Counted from the first letter of the stretch, positions 7,367 through 18,833 are shown. The stretch: 34,638 nt of DNA from Promethearchaeum sp. (GCA_030612265.1 JAUWOE010000010.1:1-34638), one strand, 5' to 3'. Program-made: numbers and translations. Notes: generated by a model not told the origin, from the sequence alone.

Positions 7367-7375
7367 CTTAACAGC

Positions 7376-8347
7376 ATGGTAAATTTACACAAAGTTGAAG
7401 TATGGGTTCCTCACAGAATTTCGGGTTTTTTCCAAATGATGAACCCAAAAGAGAAAGTTACACAGAAAGATTTAACAAAAATAGGATCTAGAGGGGGAGG
7501 ACCTGCTTTAACTGCTTTTGGAAAGACAACAATTACAATTTTACAGACAAATGAAAATAAAGAAAAGAATCCGAAAAAAAATTTTAAAGTATTTATGGAT
7601 GGAGAAGAAAAAACCTCAAAAGCAAAAACTTCAGCTAGTGTTGTTAATCATATGGCTCACCTATTACCAGAAAAAGTTAATCTTTTAATCGAACACTATT
7701 TTGATCTTCCAATAGGAGCAGGTTTCGGATCCAGTGGTGCAGGTGCATTGGGAATATCTTTTGGATTGAATGCTCTTTTCCAATTAGGTTTAACTCCTTT
7801 AGAAGCAGCAAAATATGCTCATATTGCTGATGTGGAAAATAATACAGGTTTAGGAACTGTTGGAGGACAATTTGTAGGCGGTTTAAGCATTATGACCGAG
7901 CCCGGATATCCTTTCCAATATAAAAAGATTCAAATTCCGAAAAATATTGAAATAGTTCTAGGATCCTGGGGAACAATAAATACTAAAAGTATCTTAACAA
8001 ATCCAATATATAAACAGTTAATTCATCAAGTTGGGAAAAAAGCCATGGAAAAGATGAATGAAAAATTTTCATTGGAAAATTATATGAAAGTATGTAAATT
8101 TTTTGTTAAAAAAACGAATTTTTTGGAGCGATTAAATTTGATGATTTTAAAGAATCTTATTGAATCTTTAGAAAAACTAAAAATTATTGGCGCAAGTATG
8201 ACCCAGTTGGGGAAATCTGTTTTTTGTGTATGTGATAAGCAAATTTCACAACAAGTTATTAAAGTTTTTAATCAATTTAATCCCACTTTTGGCACTAAAA
8301 TCGTAAATATTTGTAATCATGGCCCTGAAATCAAGACAATTGAATAA
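7376..8347 (+). CDS. Pantoate kinase (GHMP family)
   Basis: This is a 323-residue GHMP-superfamily kinase of the archaeal pantoate kinase type, which converts pantoate and ATP to 4-phosphopantoate in archaeal coenzyme A synthesis. The N-terminal VPHRISGFF corresponds to the family's PGHITGFF motif, GSRGGGPAL follows, and the ATP-binding glycine loop GAGFGSSGAGALG lies at residues 114-126. A GLGTVGGQFVGG segment and a C-terminal GHMP-like motif (IGASMTQLGKSVF) complete the fold. The enzyme for the next step, phosphopantothenate synthetase, lies just beyond aRF1, so two consecutive steps of the pathway are encoded within 3.2 kb. Its 3' end is 14 bases from the convergent aRF1 stop. Confidence 0.93.
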   Translation: MVNLHKVEVWVPHRISGFFQMMNPKEKVTQKDLTKIGSRGGGPALTAFGKTTITILQTNENKEKNPKKNFKVFMDGEEKTSKAKTSASVVNHMAHLLPEKVNLLIEHYFDLPIGAGFGSSGAGALGISFGLNALFQLGLTPLEAAKYAHIADVENNTGLGTVGGQFVGGLSIMTEPGYPFQYKKIQIPKNIEIVLGSWGTINTKSILTNPIYKQLIHQVGKKAMEKMNEKFSLENYMKVCKFFVKKTNFLERLNLMILKNLIESLEKLKIIGASMTQLGKSVFCVCDKQISQQVIKVFNQFNPTFGTKIVNICNHGPEIKTIE

Positions 8348-8361
8348 TTAAACATAGTAAA

Positions 8362-9636
8362 CTATATTTTAAATCTGAGTAATGCAGCAATCCCACCAAA
8401 AGTTGAAATAAGCATCGTTCCTTCTTCAGTTTCTGTTGATAACAATTCAATTTTGGAACTTTGAATTTCTGCTAAATCGCCTAATTCTTCAATTAAATCC
8501 CATTCTCCTTCTATTTGAAAAAGATGGGATTTACACATCGGACATGATAATGAATTTATTTTTTCATAGATTTCTTTAATTTTTTGGTTTGGAACCGTTT
8601 TATAAAGCTCATTATTACATTTTCCACATTTTACATGAACTCGAATGGACCGAACACCTTCAGATAAGAGTAGTGTATCGACTGCTCCCATCTCCAAAGC
8701 TTTTCGAACTTGTTTCTCTCCGTAGGTTGCTAAACCGGTATCCTTTGAAATATTTTCCATAAAACGGTTAAACACTTGCTTTTCTTGAATATAACGTAAG
8801 GATTGGATTTTATCTTGAATTTTTATTACGGTTTCTCTAATACCTGCTGCGCCAGAATAACTAACATCGATTAAATCTAACACTTTATCTTTTAATCGGT
8901 AATCTAAAACATCTTTCTTCAGAAATTTAGCTTTTGTCATTCCTGCTCCACTAATAAAAATCCCTTTAAGATCATCAAATTTCATAAAAATAGTATTAGC
9001 AGATTCTCCAACACGTTTATAAAAATTCTGAGCCCCTTCTTCAATAAGACGTTCCAATCTTCTTTGAGATTGCCCACCAGCATGATGTTTGCCATGGACT
9101 CCTGAGGTAAAAGTTTTTGAAATTTCTAAATGAGTTCCCCTGATCCATCCTATCGCTGCTTCTTTGTTTTCGATGTTTATTATAGCATATGCCCCTTTTT
9201 CTTGAATCATATCATATAATGGGTCAAGTAAAAAATCAGCAGCGCAGTAATATTTGAAAGTTTTTAGAGGTTCTGGTGGTTCAATAATATATATCTCACT
9301 TTTTTCGGTACCTGGTTTGTTATCTTCTGGAATCTGTCCCGAATATATTATTAACCCATTAGGAGGAATTTGTTTAATATTTTTCAATTTTCCAAGTATG
9401 GCTGTAATACTGTCAATAACATTCTTTCGATTGCCTTTGGATTTAATATTTGAACTTTCTCCGATCTCCTTTTTTAAATAAGAAGTAACATCAAATAATT
9501 TTTTAGTTGGGGGAATTGTTAAGGAAATGAGAGCTGTATGGAAGCCCCTCTTATTTTTTAATATTTCAAGGTTTTTTTTTAGTAAATAACGTTTGAAAGA
9601 GGAATCCTCTTGCTCTTTTTTTTTAGTTTCTGACAT
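8362..9636 (-). CDS. prf1: Peptide chain release factor aRF1
   Basis: The 424-residue archaeal/eukaryotic-type class I release factor recognises all three stop codons and triggers peptidyl-tRNA hydrolysis on the ribosome. Stop-codon recognition elements are NIKS (residues 63-66) and YxCxxxF (Tyr129, Cys131, Phe135). The catalytic GGQ is at 187-189 within GKHHAGGQSQRR. The C-terminal domain keeps the CxxC...CxxC minidomain (CGKCN and CPMC) found in many archaeal aRF1 proteins. Length and domain order are normal. The gene diverges from phosphopantothenate synthetase and probably shares an AT-rich bidirectional promoter with it. Confidence 0.96.
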   Translation of the reverse strand: MSETKKKEQEDSSFKRYLLKKNLEILKNKRGFHTALISLTIPPTKKLFDVTSYLKKEIGESSNIKSKGNRKNVIDSITAILGKLKNIKQIPPNGLIIYSGQIPEDNKPGTEKSEIYIIEPPEPLKTFKYYCAADFLLDPLYDMIQEKGAYAIINIENKEAAIGWIRGTHLEISKTFTSGVHGKHHAGGQSQRRLERLIEEGAQNFYKRVGESANTIFMKFDDLKGIFISGAGMTKAKFLKKDVLDYRLKDKVLDLIDVSYSGAAGIRETVIKIQDKIQSLRYIQEKQVFNRFMENISKDTGLATYGEKQVRKALEMGAVDTLLLSEGVRSIRVHVKCGKCNNELYKTVPNQKIKEIYEKINSLSCPMCKSHLFQIEGEWDLIEELGDLAEIQSSKIELLSTETEEGTMLISTFGGIAALLRFKI

Positions 9637-9683
9637 ATATATCTGCTCATTTATCCGTTAGAATTTTCATTTTCAAATGGATA

Positions 9684-9698
9684 AGTATATAAATATAA
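9684..9698. promoter_or_regulatory. Bidirectional TATA region between aRF1 and phosphopantothenate synthetase
   Basis: The 104-base divergent intergene contains a TATATAAATATA-like stretch centred near 9691. It is suitably placed for a TATA box serving either direction, leaving a leader of roughly 20-30 bases on each side. Inferred from position and composition. Confidence 0.45.
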
Positions 9699-9740
9699 AA
9701 AACACAATTTTTTTCAACTTTTTCATTTTATTTCCATTAG

Positions 9741-10544
9741 GTGCTAATTTTGAGCAAGAATAATAAAAATATTGGAACACCAAATATCCCCAATGATCAT
9801 CCAAGAGCTGAAAGCCTCCGCTATCGTCACAAGCTTGTAGATCTAATGTTTGAAAAAGTAGTAACACCCTCTGGTTTATGCGCGCATGGACGTGGAGAAG
9901 CTTTTGATTATCTTTTAGGAGAACAAACAATTCCACCCTCTGAAAAAGCAATGGAAGCTGCAATCGCATCTCTTTTACTTGCTAAGCACCCCGTTTTCAG
10001 TATTAACGGAAACGTTGCGGCTTTAGTTTCAGAGTCTATCGTTGAGTTAGCGGAGGTTCTAGATGCAGATATTGAGATAAATATTTTTTATCAAGCTCCA
10101 GGAAGAATTGAAGCTATAACTTCTATTTTAAAGAAAGCAGGAGCAAAAAAAATATTAGGTTTAGCTGATATCCCATCAACATCTTTATCTAATATAAGTT
10201 CTAATAGAAGAATTGTTGATCCTCGCGGTATTTTTTCTGCTGATGTTGTTCTTGTACCATTGGAAGACGGTGATAGAACTGAAGCTCTTATCGAAAATGA
10301 TAAATATGTAATAGCTATAGATTTAAATCCACTAAGTCGAACTGCTCAAAAAGCCAACATCACAATTGTGGATAATATTATTAGATGTATCCCTAAAATG
10401 GTAAAAATCGCCAGAAGAATGAAAAAACTAGAATCTGAAAAGATTAAAGGGATCGTGAATAATTTTAATCAGAAAAAGAATCTTGATGATTGCTTGGAAT
10501 ATATTATTAATTTCCTACAAAATTTAATGGAGAAGCCAAATTAA
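9741..10544 (+). CDS. 4-phosphopantoate--beta-alanine ligase (phosphopantothenate synthetase)
   Basis: About 265 residues, matching the archaeal phosphopantothenate synthetase family, which joins 4-phosphopantoate to beta-alanine with ATP in coenzyme A synthesis. Family-typical blocks are IPNDHPRAESLRYRHKL, the glycine-rich GLCAHGRGEAFDYLLGE, SINGNVAAL, the acidic nucleotide-site segment VPLEDGDRTEALIEN and IDLNPLSRTAQKA near the C-terminus. The start is either GTG at 9741 or TTG at 9750. An AGGTG ribosome-binding sequence overlaps the first and is well spaced for the second, so TTG 9750 may be the real start. It works directly after pantoate kinase in the pathway. The GNAT gene follows after two bases. 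Confidence 0.93.
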   Translation: MLILSKNNKNIGTPNIPNDHPRAESLRYRHKLVDLMFEKVVTPSGLCAHGRGEAFDYLLGEQTIPPSEKAMEAAIASLLLAKHPVFSINGNVAALVSESIVELAEVLDADIEINIFYQAPGRIEAITSILKKAGAKKILGLADIPSTSLSNISSNRRIVDPRGIFSADVVLVPLEDGDRTEALIENDKYVIAIDLNPLSRTAQKANITIVDNIIRCIPKMVKIARRMKKLESEKIKGIVNNFNQKKNLDDCLEYIINFLQNLMEKPN

Positions 10545-10546
10545 AT

Positions 10547-11305
10547 ATGAATTTAATGAAAACTCTTGATTTCTCAATACGCTCTTGCTCTTATAATGAT
10601 ATCCCCGCTGTGATGGATGTTAATGAAATTACTCTCCCAGAAAACTATCCATTATTCTTTTATGAGCAAATTCTCGAAAAATATCCAAAAACCTTTATCA
10701 TTGCATTCAAAAAGGATGATCCCAAGCAAATTATCGGATATATTATGTGGCGGGTAGAGAGAGGACATTCATCTTTCGGACTTCAACATGTAAAAAAAGC
10801 CCACTTGGTTTCATTAGCTGTTCTTCAAGATTATAGAAGACAAGGTATAGCAAATGAACTACTTTTAGAAAGTATGGAACTTATCCGTGAATTTAAAATA
10901 TCAGAATACGTTTTAGAAGTCCGTGTTTCAAATTCAGTAGCAGTTAAATTATACATAGATCTACATAACTTCAAAAAAATTAGAATTATTGGCCATTATT
11001 ATCGCGATGGTGAAGATGCATTCTATATGGCAGCTAAAACCTCTGATATTGGTAGTAAACAAATATCTAGCCAAAATTCAGGTGGAATGACAGACAAGGA
11101 AATTAAACAGTATTTTCTAGATAAAAATCAAGGATACCTGTTATATAATTGCCCTAATTGTGGTTCTCTTAAAATAAAGGCTTTGACTTATTCACTTGCA
11201 GGTTCTGTAGATCCCAACAATAATGATTTTGTAATTTGTGCTGATTGCAATCAAGAAATGACTTTATCCGATATATCAAAAGGAAAATTCAATTCATATA
11301 AGTAA
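10547..11305 (+). CDS. GNAT N-acetyltransferase with C-terminal zinc ribbon
   Basis: The 252-residue protein has two parts. Residues 1-165 form a GNAT domain resembling archaeal RimI/Ard1 protein N-terminal acetyltransferases, with LPENYP early on, the strand HLVSLAVLQDYRRQGIA holding the acetyl-CoA motif RxxGxA (97-102), and a VRVSNSVAVKLYIDLHNFKKI segment. After a polar linker, residues 200-236 carry two CxxC pairs (Cys202/205 and Cys231/234) as in a zinc ribbon. The likely reaction is co-translational N-terminal acetylation; the added ribbon could direct substrate or ribosome binding (inference). The start is ATG 10547 or, nine bases later, ATG 10556. It is probably cotranscribed with phosphopantothenate synthetase, two bases upstream. 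Confidence 0.88.
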   Translation: MNLMKTLDFSIRSCSYNDIPAVMDVNEITLPENYPLFFYEQILEKYPKTFIIAFKKDDPKQIIGYIMWRVERGHSSFGLQHVKKAHLVSLAVLQDYRRQGIANELLLESMELIREFKISEYVLEVRVSNSVAVKLYIDLHNFKKIRIIGHYYRDGEDAFYMAAKTSDIGSKQISSQNSGGMTDKEIKQYFLDKNQGYLLYNCPNCGSLKIKALTYSLAGSVDPNNNDFVICADCNQEMTLSDISKGKFNSYK

Positions 11306-11354
11306 TCAAAAAAATGATTCAAAGTTAGTTTTGTTAGGTTGTTCGGTTATTGGG

Positions 11355-11373
11355 TTTTCTTTAACTTTTTTTC
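11355..11373 (+). terminator. T-rich terminator after the GNAT gene
   Basis: A T-rich tract with a run of seven T lies about 50 bases after the GNAT stop and just before the end of the convergent GTPase gene. It fits an archaeal oligo-U terminator for the + strand operon. Confidence 0.4.
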
Positions 11374-11380
11374 AATAGTT

Positions 11381-12442
11381 CTAGGTTGTAGGTTTTTGGT
11401 TGAAGGCAGTAGGTTTTTGATAGTTTATCAAAATTACTTTTAAATAATCACTTAATTTAGAAATAATCTCAGTAATCTGATTTTCAGCTAAAATACTATT
11501 ATCCAAAGGACTTATGATTGAAAAATAATAATTTGCATAATAAGGATTACCAGATTTTTTCTTTTCAATTATAATTTTCATTTGCTCTTCTGATTGATCT
11601 AAATCATTATATAGATGAAACTGATAGCAAACATTCATAAATTCACCATCAACACCCCTAATGCTTGTAATCTCCAAATCTTCATCTTCTAACTGGCCAA
11701 AAAACTCCAAATGACCACTAATAATTCTATCTATCTTATTTTCCAGTTCAAAATCTTTACTTTTGGGGCTAAAGGTCTCCGAAATCACAAGTCCTGTATG
11801 ATCGAATAATATTGCCTGAGTAATTTCGGTTTTATCCCGGTATTCAACTATACTATCTTGAATTTCATCATAACCTTCTAAATAACGCCTTAATCCGTTA
11901 GAAATCATATGGATTATTGTATATAAATTATAAATACTTGTTATGTAAAAATGAAATTCATATTCTGGAAAAACTTTTCTCAATAATCTTTTAACCATTG
12001 CCCTTCGTGCTATATATTCATCAGGATTGACTTTAATAAACCCATAATCAGCCTTACTAAAACAGATAAAAATAGGGATATCTTTTACATAACTAACGTT
12101 TTCCAATACCCCAAAAACATCACTTAAATATTTAATACTCTCTGTGAAACGCATTTCATCCTGTATATCAATTAAGTAAATCAATAGATCAATACTCTCA
12201 AAATACATATCACGCTTTATATACATATCGCGAAACTTACTTTGACCCCCCATATCAAAGAAATTTAATCGAAGATTCAAAAATTCTCTTTTATAATAGT
12301 CAATACGTAAAGTTGGCTTTAAATTATGAACCTCGTCTTCATATCCATACATTCGCTTAAATCCTACAAGCATACTGGTTTTTCCAGCATTATCTAAACC
12401 ACTCAATACTACTTTAATGGTTTTTTTTGGCTGATTGCTCAT
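11381..12442 (-). CDS. Rag/Arf-like GTPase with C-terminal longin/roadblock-like region
   Basis: The 353-residue protein starts with a GTPase domain of about 190 residues: G1 GLDNAGKT (15-22), G2 Thr44 in KPTLRID, G3 DMGGQ (63-67), G4 SKAD (129-132, with Ser replacing the usual Asn) and a TSIYN G5 near 168. GLDNAGKT with DMGGQ is the Arf/Rag style. The remaining 150 residues begin with ITQAILFDHTGLVISE, a typical opening of roadblock or longin sheets, and continue as alternating strands and helices, as in RagA/Gtr1 where the C-terminal roadblock mediates dimerisation. A nutrient-sensing or membrane-trafficking role is only analogy. The extreme C-terminus repeats QKPT. No membrane anchor is visible. 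It is a single-gene unit, divergent from the rRNA leader. Confidence 0.9.
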   Translation of the reverse strand: MSNQPKKTIKVVLSGLDNAGKTSMLVGFKRMYGYEDEVHNLKPTLRIDYYKREFLNLRLNFFDMGGQSKFRDMYIKRDMYFESIDLLIYLIDIQDEMRFTESIKYLSDVFGVLENVSYVKDIPIFICFSKADYGFIKVNPDEYIARRAMVKRLLRKVFPEYEFHFYITSIYNLYTIIHMISNGLRRYLEGYDEIQDSIVEYRDKTEITQAILFDHTGLVISETFSPKSKDFELENKIDRIISGHLEFFGQLEDEDLEITSIRGVDGEFMNVCYQFHLYNDLDQSEEQMKIIIEKKKSGNPYYANYYFSIISPLDNSILAENQITEIISKLSDYLKVILINYQKPTAFNQKPTT

Positions 12443-12910
12443 TTAATATTCCCGCTAATTTTCCTACTAACCTAGTTACCTAATTTCTTGTATTATTTTT
12501 TATATTTTTGCTTTATCTTGATTTATTTTGCTTTATTTAACTTTATCTTGCTTCTTCTAGCTTTTTCTCTCCTAATCTTTCTTCCTCTTGCTTTCTTTCT
12601 ATTAAATATTTTAAATTAATTTCTTGTTAAGTGTTTTTTGATCTAATTTTTTGATCTGATAGATTTCAAAAATTATTAAAAAAAATTACTTCGAATAATA
12701 TTCCACGAAATAATTCACGAAAAATTTAAATCTATTGCTACAAAATCTCCCCTTTTCTCCCCCCGTTCTTCTCCCTTTTAAAGTTTCCTCCTTTATGTCG
12801 ATTAAATTTAAATATCTTATACACCTTAATTTCTTGGTATTACTTTATACTAGTTATTGCACTCAAAAGAAATTCGCTTAAAAAGATTGCAAATATTGTA
12901 ACATGAACAA

Positions 12911-13020
12911 GCCTAAGCAAATTTCACTACGCAATAACTGCGGAAGCCATTACCCTTCATTAATACATTTCGTATAGCAATTGTTCAATTGTAATGAAAG
13001 GAACGAAATTTTCGTTAGGC
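12911..13020. ncRNA. Candidate structured RNA with branched nested stems
   Basis: The outer stem pairs GCCTAA..AAATTTC (12911-12925) with GAAATTT..TTAGGC (13005-13020), 13 complementary pairs with a small internal loop. Inside it are CGCA/TGCG (12930-12933 with 12939-12942), TTCATTA/TAATGAA (12956-12962 with 12992-12998), and within that ATAC/GTAT (12963-12966 with 12972-12975) and CAATTG palindromes. The transcribed strand is unknown. I could not match it to 5S, SRP, RNase P or a named riboswitch. It could be part of the rRNA leader. Confidence 0.4.
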
Positions 13021-13069
13021 AATCGCATCAAATGACCCATGGCAAAGTCTTGCTTTTATCGCTATAGAG

Positions 13070-13111
13070 TCTAATTGACCCTGTTTCATCAAAAACAGAC
13101 CAGACATTAGA
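13070..13111. other. Inverted-repeat hairpin, two nested stems
   Basis: TCTAAT (13070-13075) pairs with ATTAGA (13106-13111), and within it CTGTTT (13081-13086) pairs with AAACAG (13093-13098). It lies just after the branched element and may belong to the same transcript. Confidence 0.45.
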
Positions 13112-13228
13112 ACAGATTTTAATTTTAGTTTCTATTGATATTTATTTCATTATTTTTCTGTTTATTTATATCATTATTTATTTAATTGAATTAATATCTC
13201 AGGATAAACTGCAAATTGTACCAACATT

Positions 13229-13277
13229 GTCCATCTCATATTTAATTTATATCATTTTAATACGATATGAGATAGAC
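13229..13277. other. Long hairpin in the 23S leader region
   Basis: GTC-C-ATCTCATAT pairs with ATATGAGAT-A-GAC, 12 pairs with one mismatch and a loop of about 23 AT-rich bases. It could be an RNA processing signal, or a palindromic protein-binding site near the 23S promoter. Confidence 0.5.
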
Positions 13278-13456
13278 TAAAGTTTCTAAATTAATTTAAT
13301 TATTAATTTAATTTTTACTATACAAAACCAATGTATGGATTTATTCTTCCAATAAGCAATTTTAGTTCACGTGAAGAATTGAATTTTGATATTGTATGCT
13401 TGTTTTTGGTTATACAAATACCTAAAACATAACATAGTTAATTCTCAATATTTCAA

Positions 13457-16774
<3,318 letters not shown>

Positions 16775-17065
16775 ATACATGAACAGAGATTGCGCATTTG
16801 GTTTAGAAGTAGTAGAAAAAATTAATGGTTTGAAATGAGTTGGTACAATTTGTAGGGCAGGGCTTTGTCATGGGTTTTTTAAATTTTTTCCCGATTTTTA
16901 GAATATAATTATTAGCAGTTCTTCTTTTTTATTCTTTGAATGCTTTTACAAGAACAGTATGAGTTCCACACACACCTAAAATTGAAATAGCGATAAATAC
17001 AACCCATTTATTATTATCGTTTAGAATTTCAATAATTATTAAAAATTCAAATTGGATATTAATCT
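16775..17065. other. Spacer after 23S with a direct repeat and a startless small membrane ORF
   Basis: No 5S rRNA is visible. 16841-16892 is the first copy of a 52-base direct repeat. On the minus strand, a frame ending at 16929-16931 and overlapping the end of the TPR gene encodes about 45 residues with a hydrophobic segment (WVVFIAISILGVCGTHTVLV), but it has no ATG, GTG or TTG in a useful place. It may be a decayed small membrane protein. Confidence 0.55.
16841..16892 (+). repeat. 52-base direct repeat, copy 1
   Basis: It shares the core AGGGCAGGGCTTTGTC followed by TGGG, a T-rich stretch and TTTTTTCCC with copy 2 at 18584-18634 in the same orientation. About 45 of 52 positions match and most differences are transitions. 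The two copies flank the TPR gene. Confidence 0.85.
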
Positions 17066-18322
17066 TTAAAAAGATAAAAAATTCTTATCTTCTAAATGTG
17101 GATCTATCAGTTTCATTTTTGTATTTTTGGGATCTTTGATACCCTTTTCAGCGAGATCTATCCAATTTTTGACCACGTGATCAGTTGGGTGAATGTGTAG
17201 AGCTTTAATTAAATTGTTATAACCTTCTGTAAATTTACAATTTATAACATCTATTTGTCCAATTTTAAAATAGGAAGAATATTTAATCTCGTTACTTGCT
17301 GGGTGAGAGAGTTTTTCTTTTAGAGCTTTTTCAAAATATGTTTTAGCTTTATTAAATTTTTCCAAATAGAAATATACTAAACCTAATCCATAAAAAATCA
17401 ATCCATCAAATTCATTATGTCCCTTTATTTTTAATCCTGCACAATAGTAAGATAATCCTTTTTCAAATTCACCGCGCTCATATATAGCAAATCCCTGTTG
17501 AAAGAGTTTTAATTTATTATTTTTATCTTTGAAAATCCGTTTAAATTTTGATATTGTTTCATAATCATCTGGTTTTAAATTCATCATCAACTTCGATGCA
17601 ATGAAACTTATATCAATAAAAGAAGAACTCATACCAAATTCGACCAGTTCTTGCCACAGCGTAATGTTCAAGGGATCAATATTAATGGCTTCTACGATAG
17701 CAATTAGTCCTTGATCCCATTGTTTTTGATAGTGGCACTTGAGTGAAAATTTCTTCCATTCCTGGACAAAATCATGGTATCCCAATGGAACCGAGATATT
17801 TTTAGGATTTTTGAAGAATTCTTGCTGTTTATTCTTTATCTTGTCAATTTCAACTGTTTTATGTTTATATAACGCAGGAATATAGAAACCTTCAGGATCT
17901 ATATAGTCATTGACTTTATACCATTTACCATCTACCATAATCATGCCAGTTTGGCAGTTGAAACAGGTTGTTACTCTCTTTGATGAGTCATTTTTCCAAC
18001 CACAATTCGGGCATGCATTATCTGGATTATTAAAGAATCCTTCCATTTCAATCTTTAAAGGATTTTTAATCCAGCCATGTGCTATCCAACTTACTAAGAA
18101 TTCTTTATAATATTGAATCTCATTTTCAAATGCTTCTTCCGAATCCAGATCTTCTAATCTTCCTATTTCCTTCGCCATTTTAACCGCAGTAGAGTAAACT
18201 AAATCACGATGGCTTGGCATCGCAACTCGTATCCTAAATATATCTGAACTAACACGCATGAAAAATTCAATGGCTTCTATAGTTTTCTGATCCGGTTTTT
18301 TATTTTTATCAAATCCATTCAT
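17066..18322 (-). CDS. Zinc-ribbon and TPR-repeat protein
   Basis: The 418-residue protein has three parts. Residues 1-95 are helical, residues 104-123 carry two CxxC pairs (Cys104/107 and Cys120/123) as in a zinc ribbon, and the C-terminal half (about 195-400) is made of tetratricopeptide-like helical pairs, most clearly IFYGLGLVYFYLEKFNKAKTYFEKAL-type units and YFKIGQIDVINCKFTEGYNNLIKALHIHP. TPRs bind protein partners, so a scaffold or adaptor role is likely; no enzyme domain is visible. It stands alone, separated from the next gene by about 330 bases, and is bracketed by two direct repeats, which may mark past insertion or duplication. Confidence 0.85.
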   Translation of the reverse strand: MNGFDKNKKPDQKTIEAIEFFMRVSSDIFRIRVAMPSHRDLVYSTAVKMAKEIGRLEDLDSEEAFENEIQYYKEFLVSWIAHGWIKNPLKIEMEGFFNNPDNACPNCGWKNDSSKRVTTCFNCQTGMIMVDGKWYKVNDYIDPEGFYIPALYKHKTVEIDKIKNKQQEFFKNPKNISVPLGYHDFVQEWKKFSLKCHYQKQWDQGLIAIVEAINIDPLNITLWQELVEFGMSSSFIDISFIASKLMMNLKPDDYETISKFKRIFKDKNNKLKLFQQGFAIYERGEFEKGLSYYCAGLKIKGHNEFDGLIFYGLGLVYFYLEKFNKAKTYFEKALKEKLSHPASNEIKYSSYFKIGQIDVINCKFTEGYNNLIKALHIHPTDHVVKNWIDLAEKGIKDPKNTKMKLIDPHLEDKNFLSF

Positions 18323-18468
18323 TATTTTATCATTTTTTTGATTTTTTGGTTCACGAAGGGTGATATATTATTCTTAATTTTTATCTTATTTAAGTTCGAA
18401 TTTATATTTTTATTTTTTTTTATGAGAAATTATTGAGAGATTATTTGAGAGGGTGAGATATTAGAATG

Positions 18469-18507
18469 TATATAATATAATATAATATAATATAATACAA
18501 TATAATA
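18469..18507 (+). repeat. TATAA pentanucleotide tandem repeat
   Basis: About eight tandem copies of TATAA, one with a C substitution (TACAA). It lies about 150 bases upstream of the TPR gene start and is likely to vary in copy number. Confidence 0.9.
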
Positions 18508-18583
18508 GACAAAACTGAATACAATTGAAAAAATTATAGGGTTGGAATAGGAAGGGATAGTAGGATGATATTGAAGTAATGTT

Positions 18584-18634
18584 TGGTATGATTTGCAGGG
18601 CAGGGCTTTGTCGTGGGCTTTTAACTTTTTTCCC
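18584..18634 (+). repeat. 52-base direct repeat, copy 2
   Basis: Same orientation as copy 1 at 16841-16892, with one base fewer in the T-rich part. It lies on the other side of the TPR gene. Confidence 0.85.
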
Positions 18635-18649
18635 AAATTTTCGAGAATT

Positions 18650-18802
18650 TTAATTTAATTCATTGTGTAAATCTATTGGTTTAATTAGTTCCAGTGTTTT
18701 TCTTGCGAGTTCTTTTCCTCGGGCAATTGCGTCTTTCTTTTGATTAATGGTTTTTTTTCTTCTATTTTTCGTAGGGATATGAACTTTCTTTTTATATTTC
18801 AT
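18650..18802 (-). CDS. Small basic hypothetical protein (50 aa)
   Basis: The minus strand encodes M-K-Y-K-K-K..., 50 residues rich in Lys and Arg with a helix-forming centre (DAIARGKELARKTLELIKP), ending at TAA 18650-18652. It starts 31 bases after the stop of the neighbouring small gene on the same strand, in a run of minus-strand genes. There is no clear ribosome-binding site. The amphipathic helical half makes it more gene-like than a chance frame, but I cannot assign a family. Confidence 0.45.
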   Translation of the reverse strand: MKYKKKVHIPTKNRRKKTINQKKDAIARGKELARKTLELIKPIDLHNELN

Positions 18803-18833
18803 TCAACAATCATCCATCCTTTTTTTCATATGT

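Larger units (their letters stand above)
12443..13456. other. 1-kb non-coding region upstream of the 23S gene
   Basis: There is no credible protein gene here. 12480-12610 is pyrimidine-rich, with recurring CTTTAT and TTGCTT words. 12911-13020 and 13070-13111 contain nested inverted repeats described separately, and 13229-13277 a long hairpin. There is no 16S rRNA or tRNA-Ala in this stretch, so the 23S gene is not part of a conventional rrn operon here. The 23S promoter should lie within it, but I cannot pick one TATA box with confidence. Confidence 0.7.
18323..18649. other. 327-base spacer with microsatellite and direct repeat
   Basis: AT-rich non-coding DNA upstream of the TPR gene. It contains a pentanucleotide microsatellite (18469-18507) and copy 2 of the 52-base repeat (18584-18634). 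I see no credible gene. Confidence 0.7.

Noticed and set aside
12911-13020. 5S rRNA or SRP RNA in the structured region
   Set aside because: The size is near 5S, but the conserved 5S loop sequences and the SRP helix 8 motif are absent.
12950-13045. Minus-strand peptide of 26 residues starting MGHLMRLPNENF
   Set aside because: It is very short, ends at consecutive stops and coincides with the palindromic element, which explains the sequence better.
16929-17070. Small minus-strand membrane protein gene after the TPR gene
   Set aside because: A hydrophobic helix is visible but there is no start codon in a sensible position, so it is mentioned only within the spacer entry.
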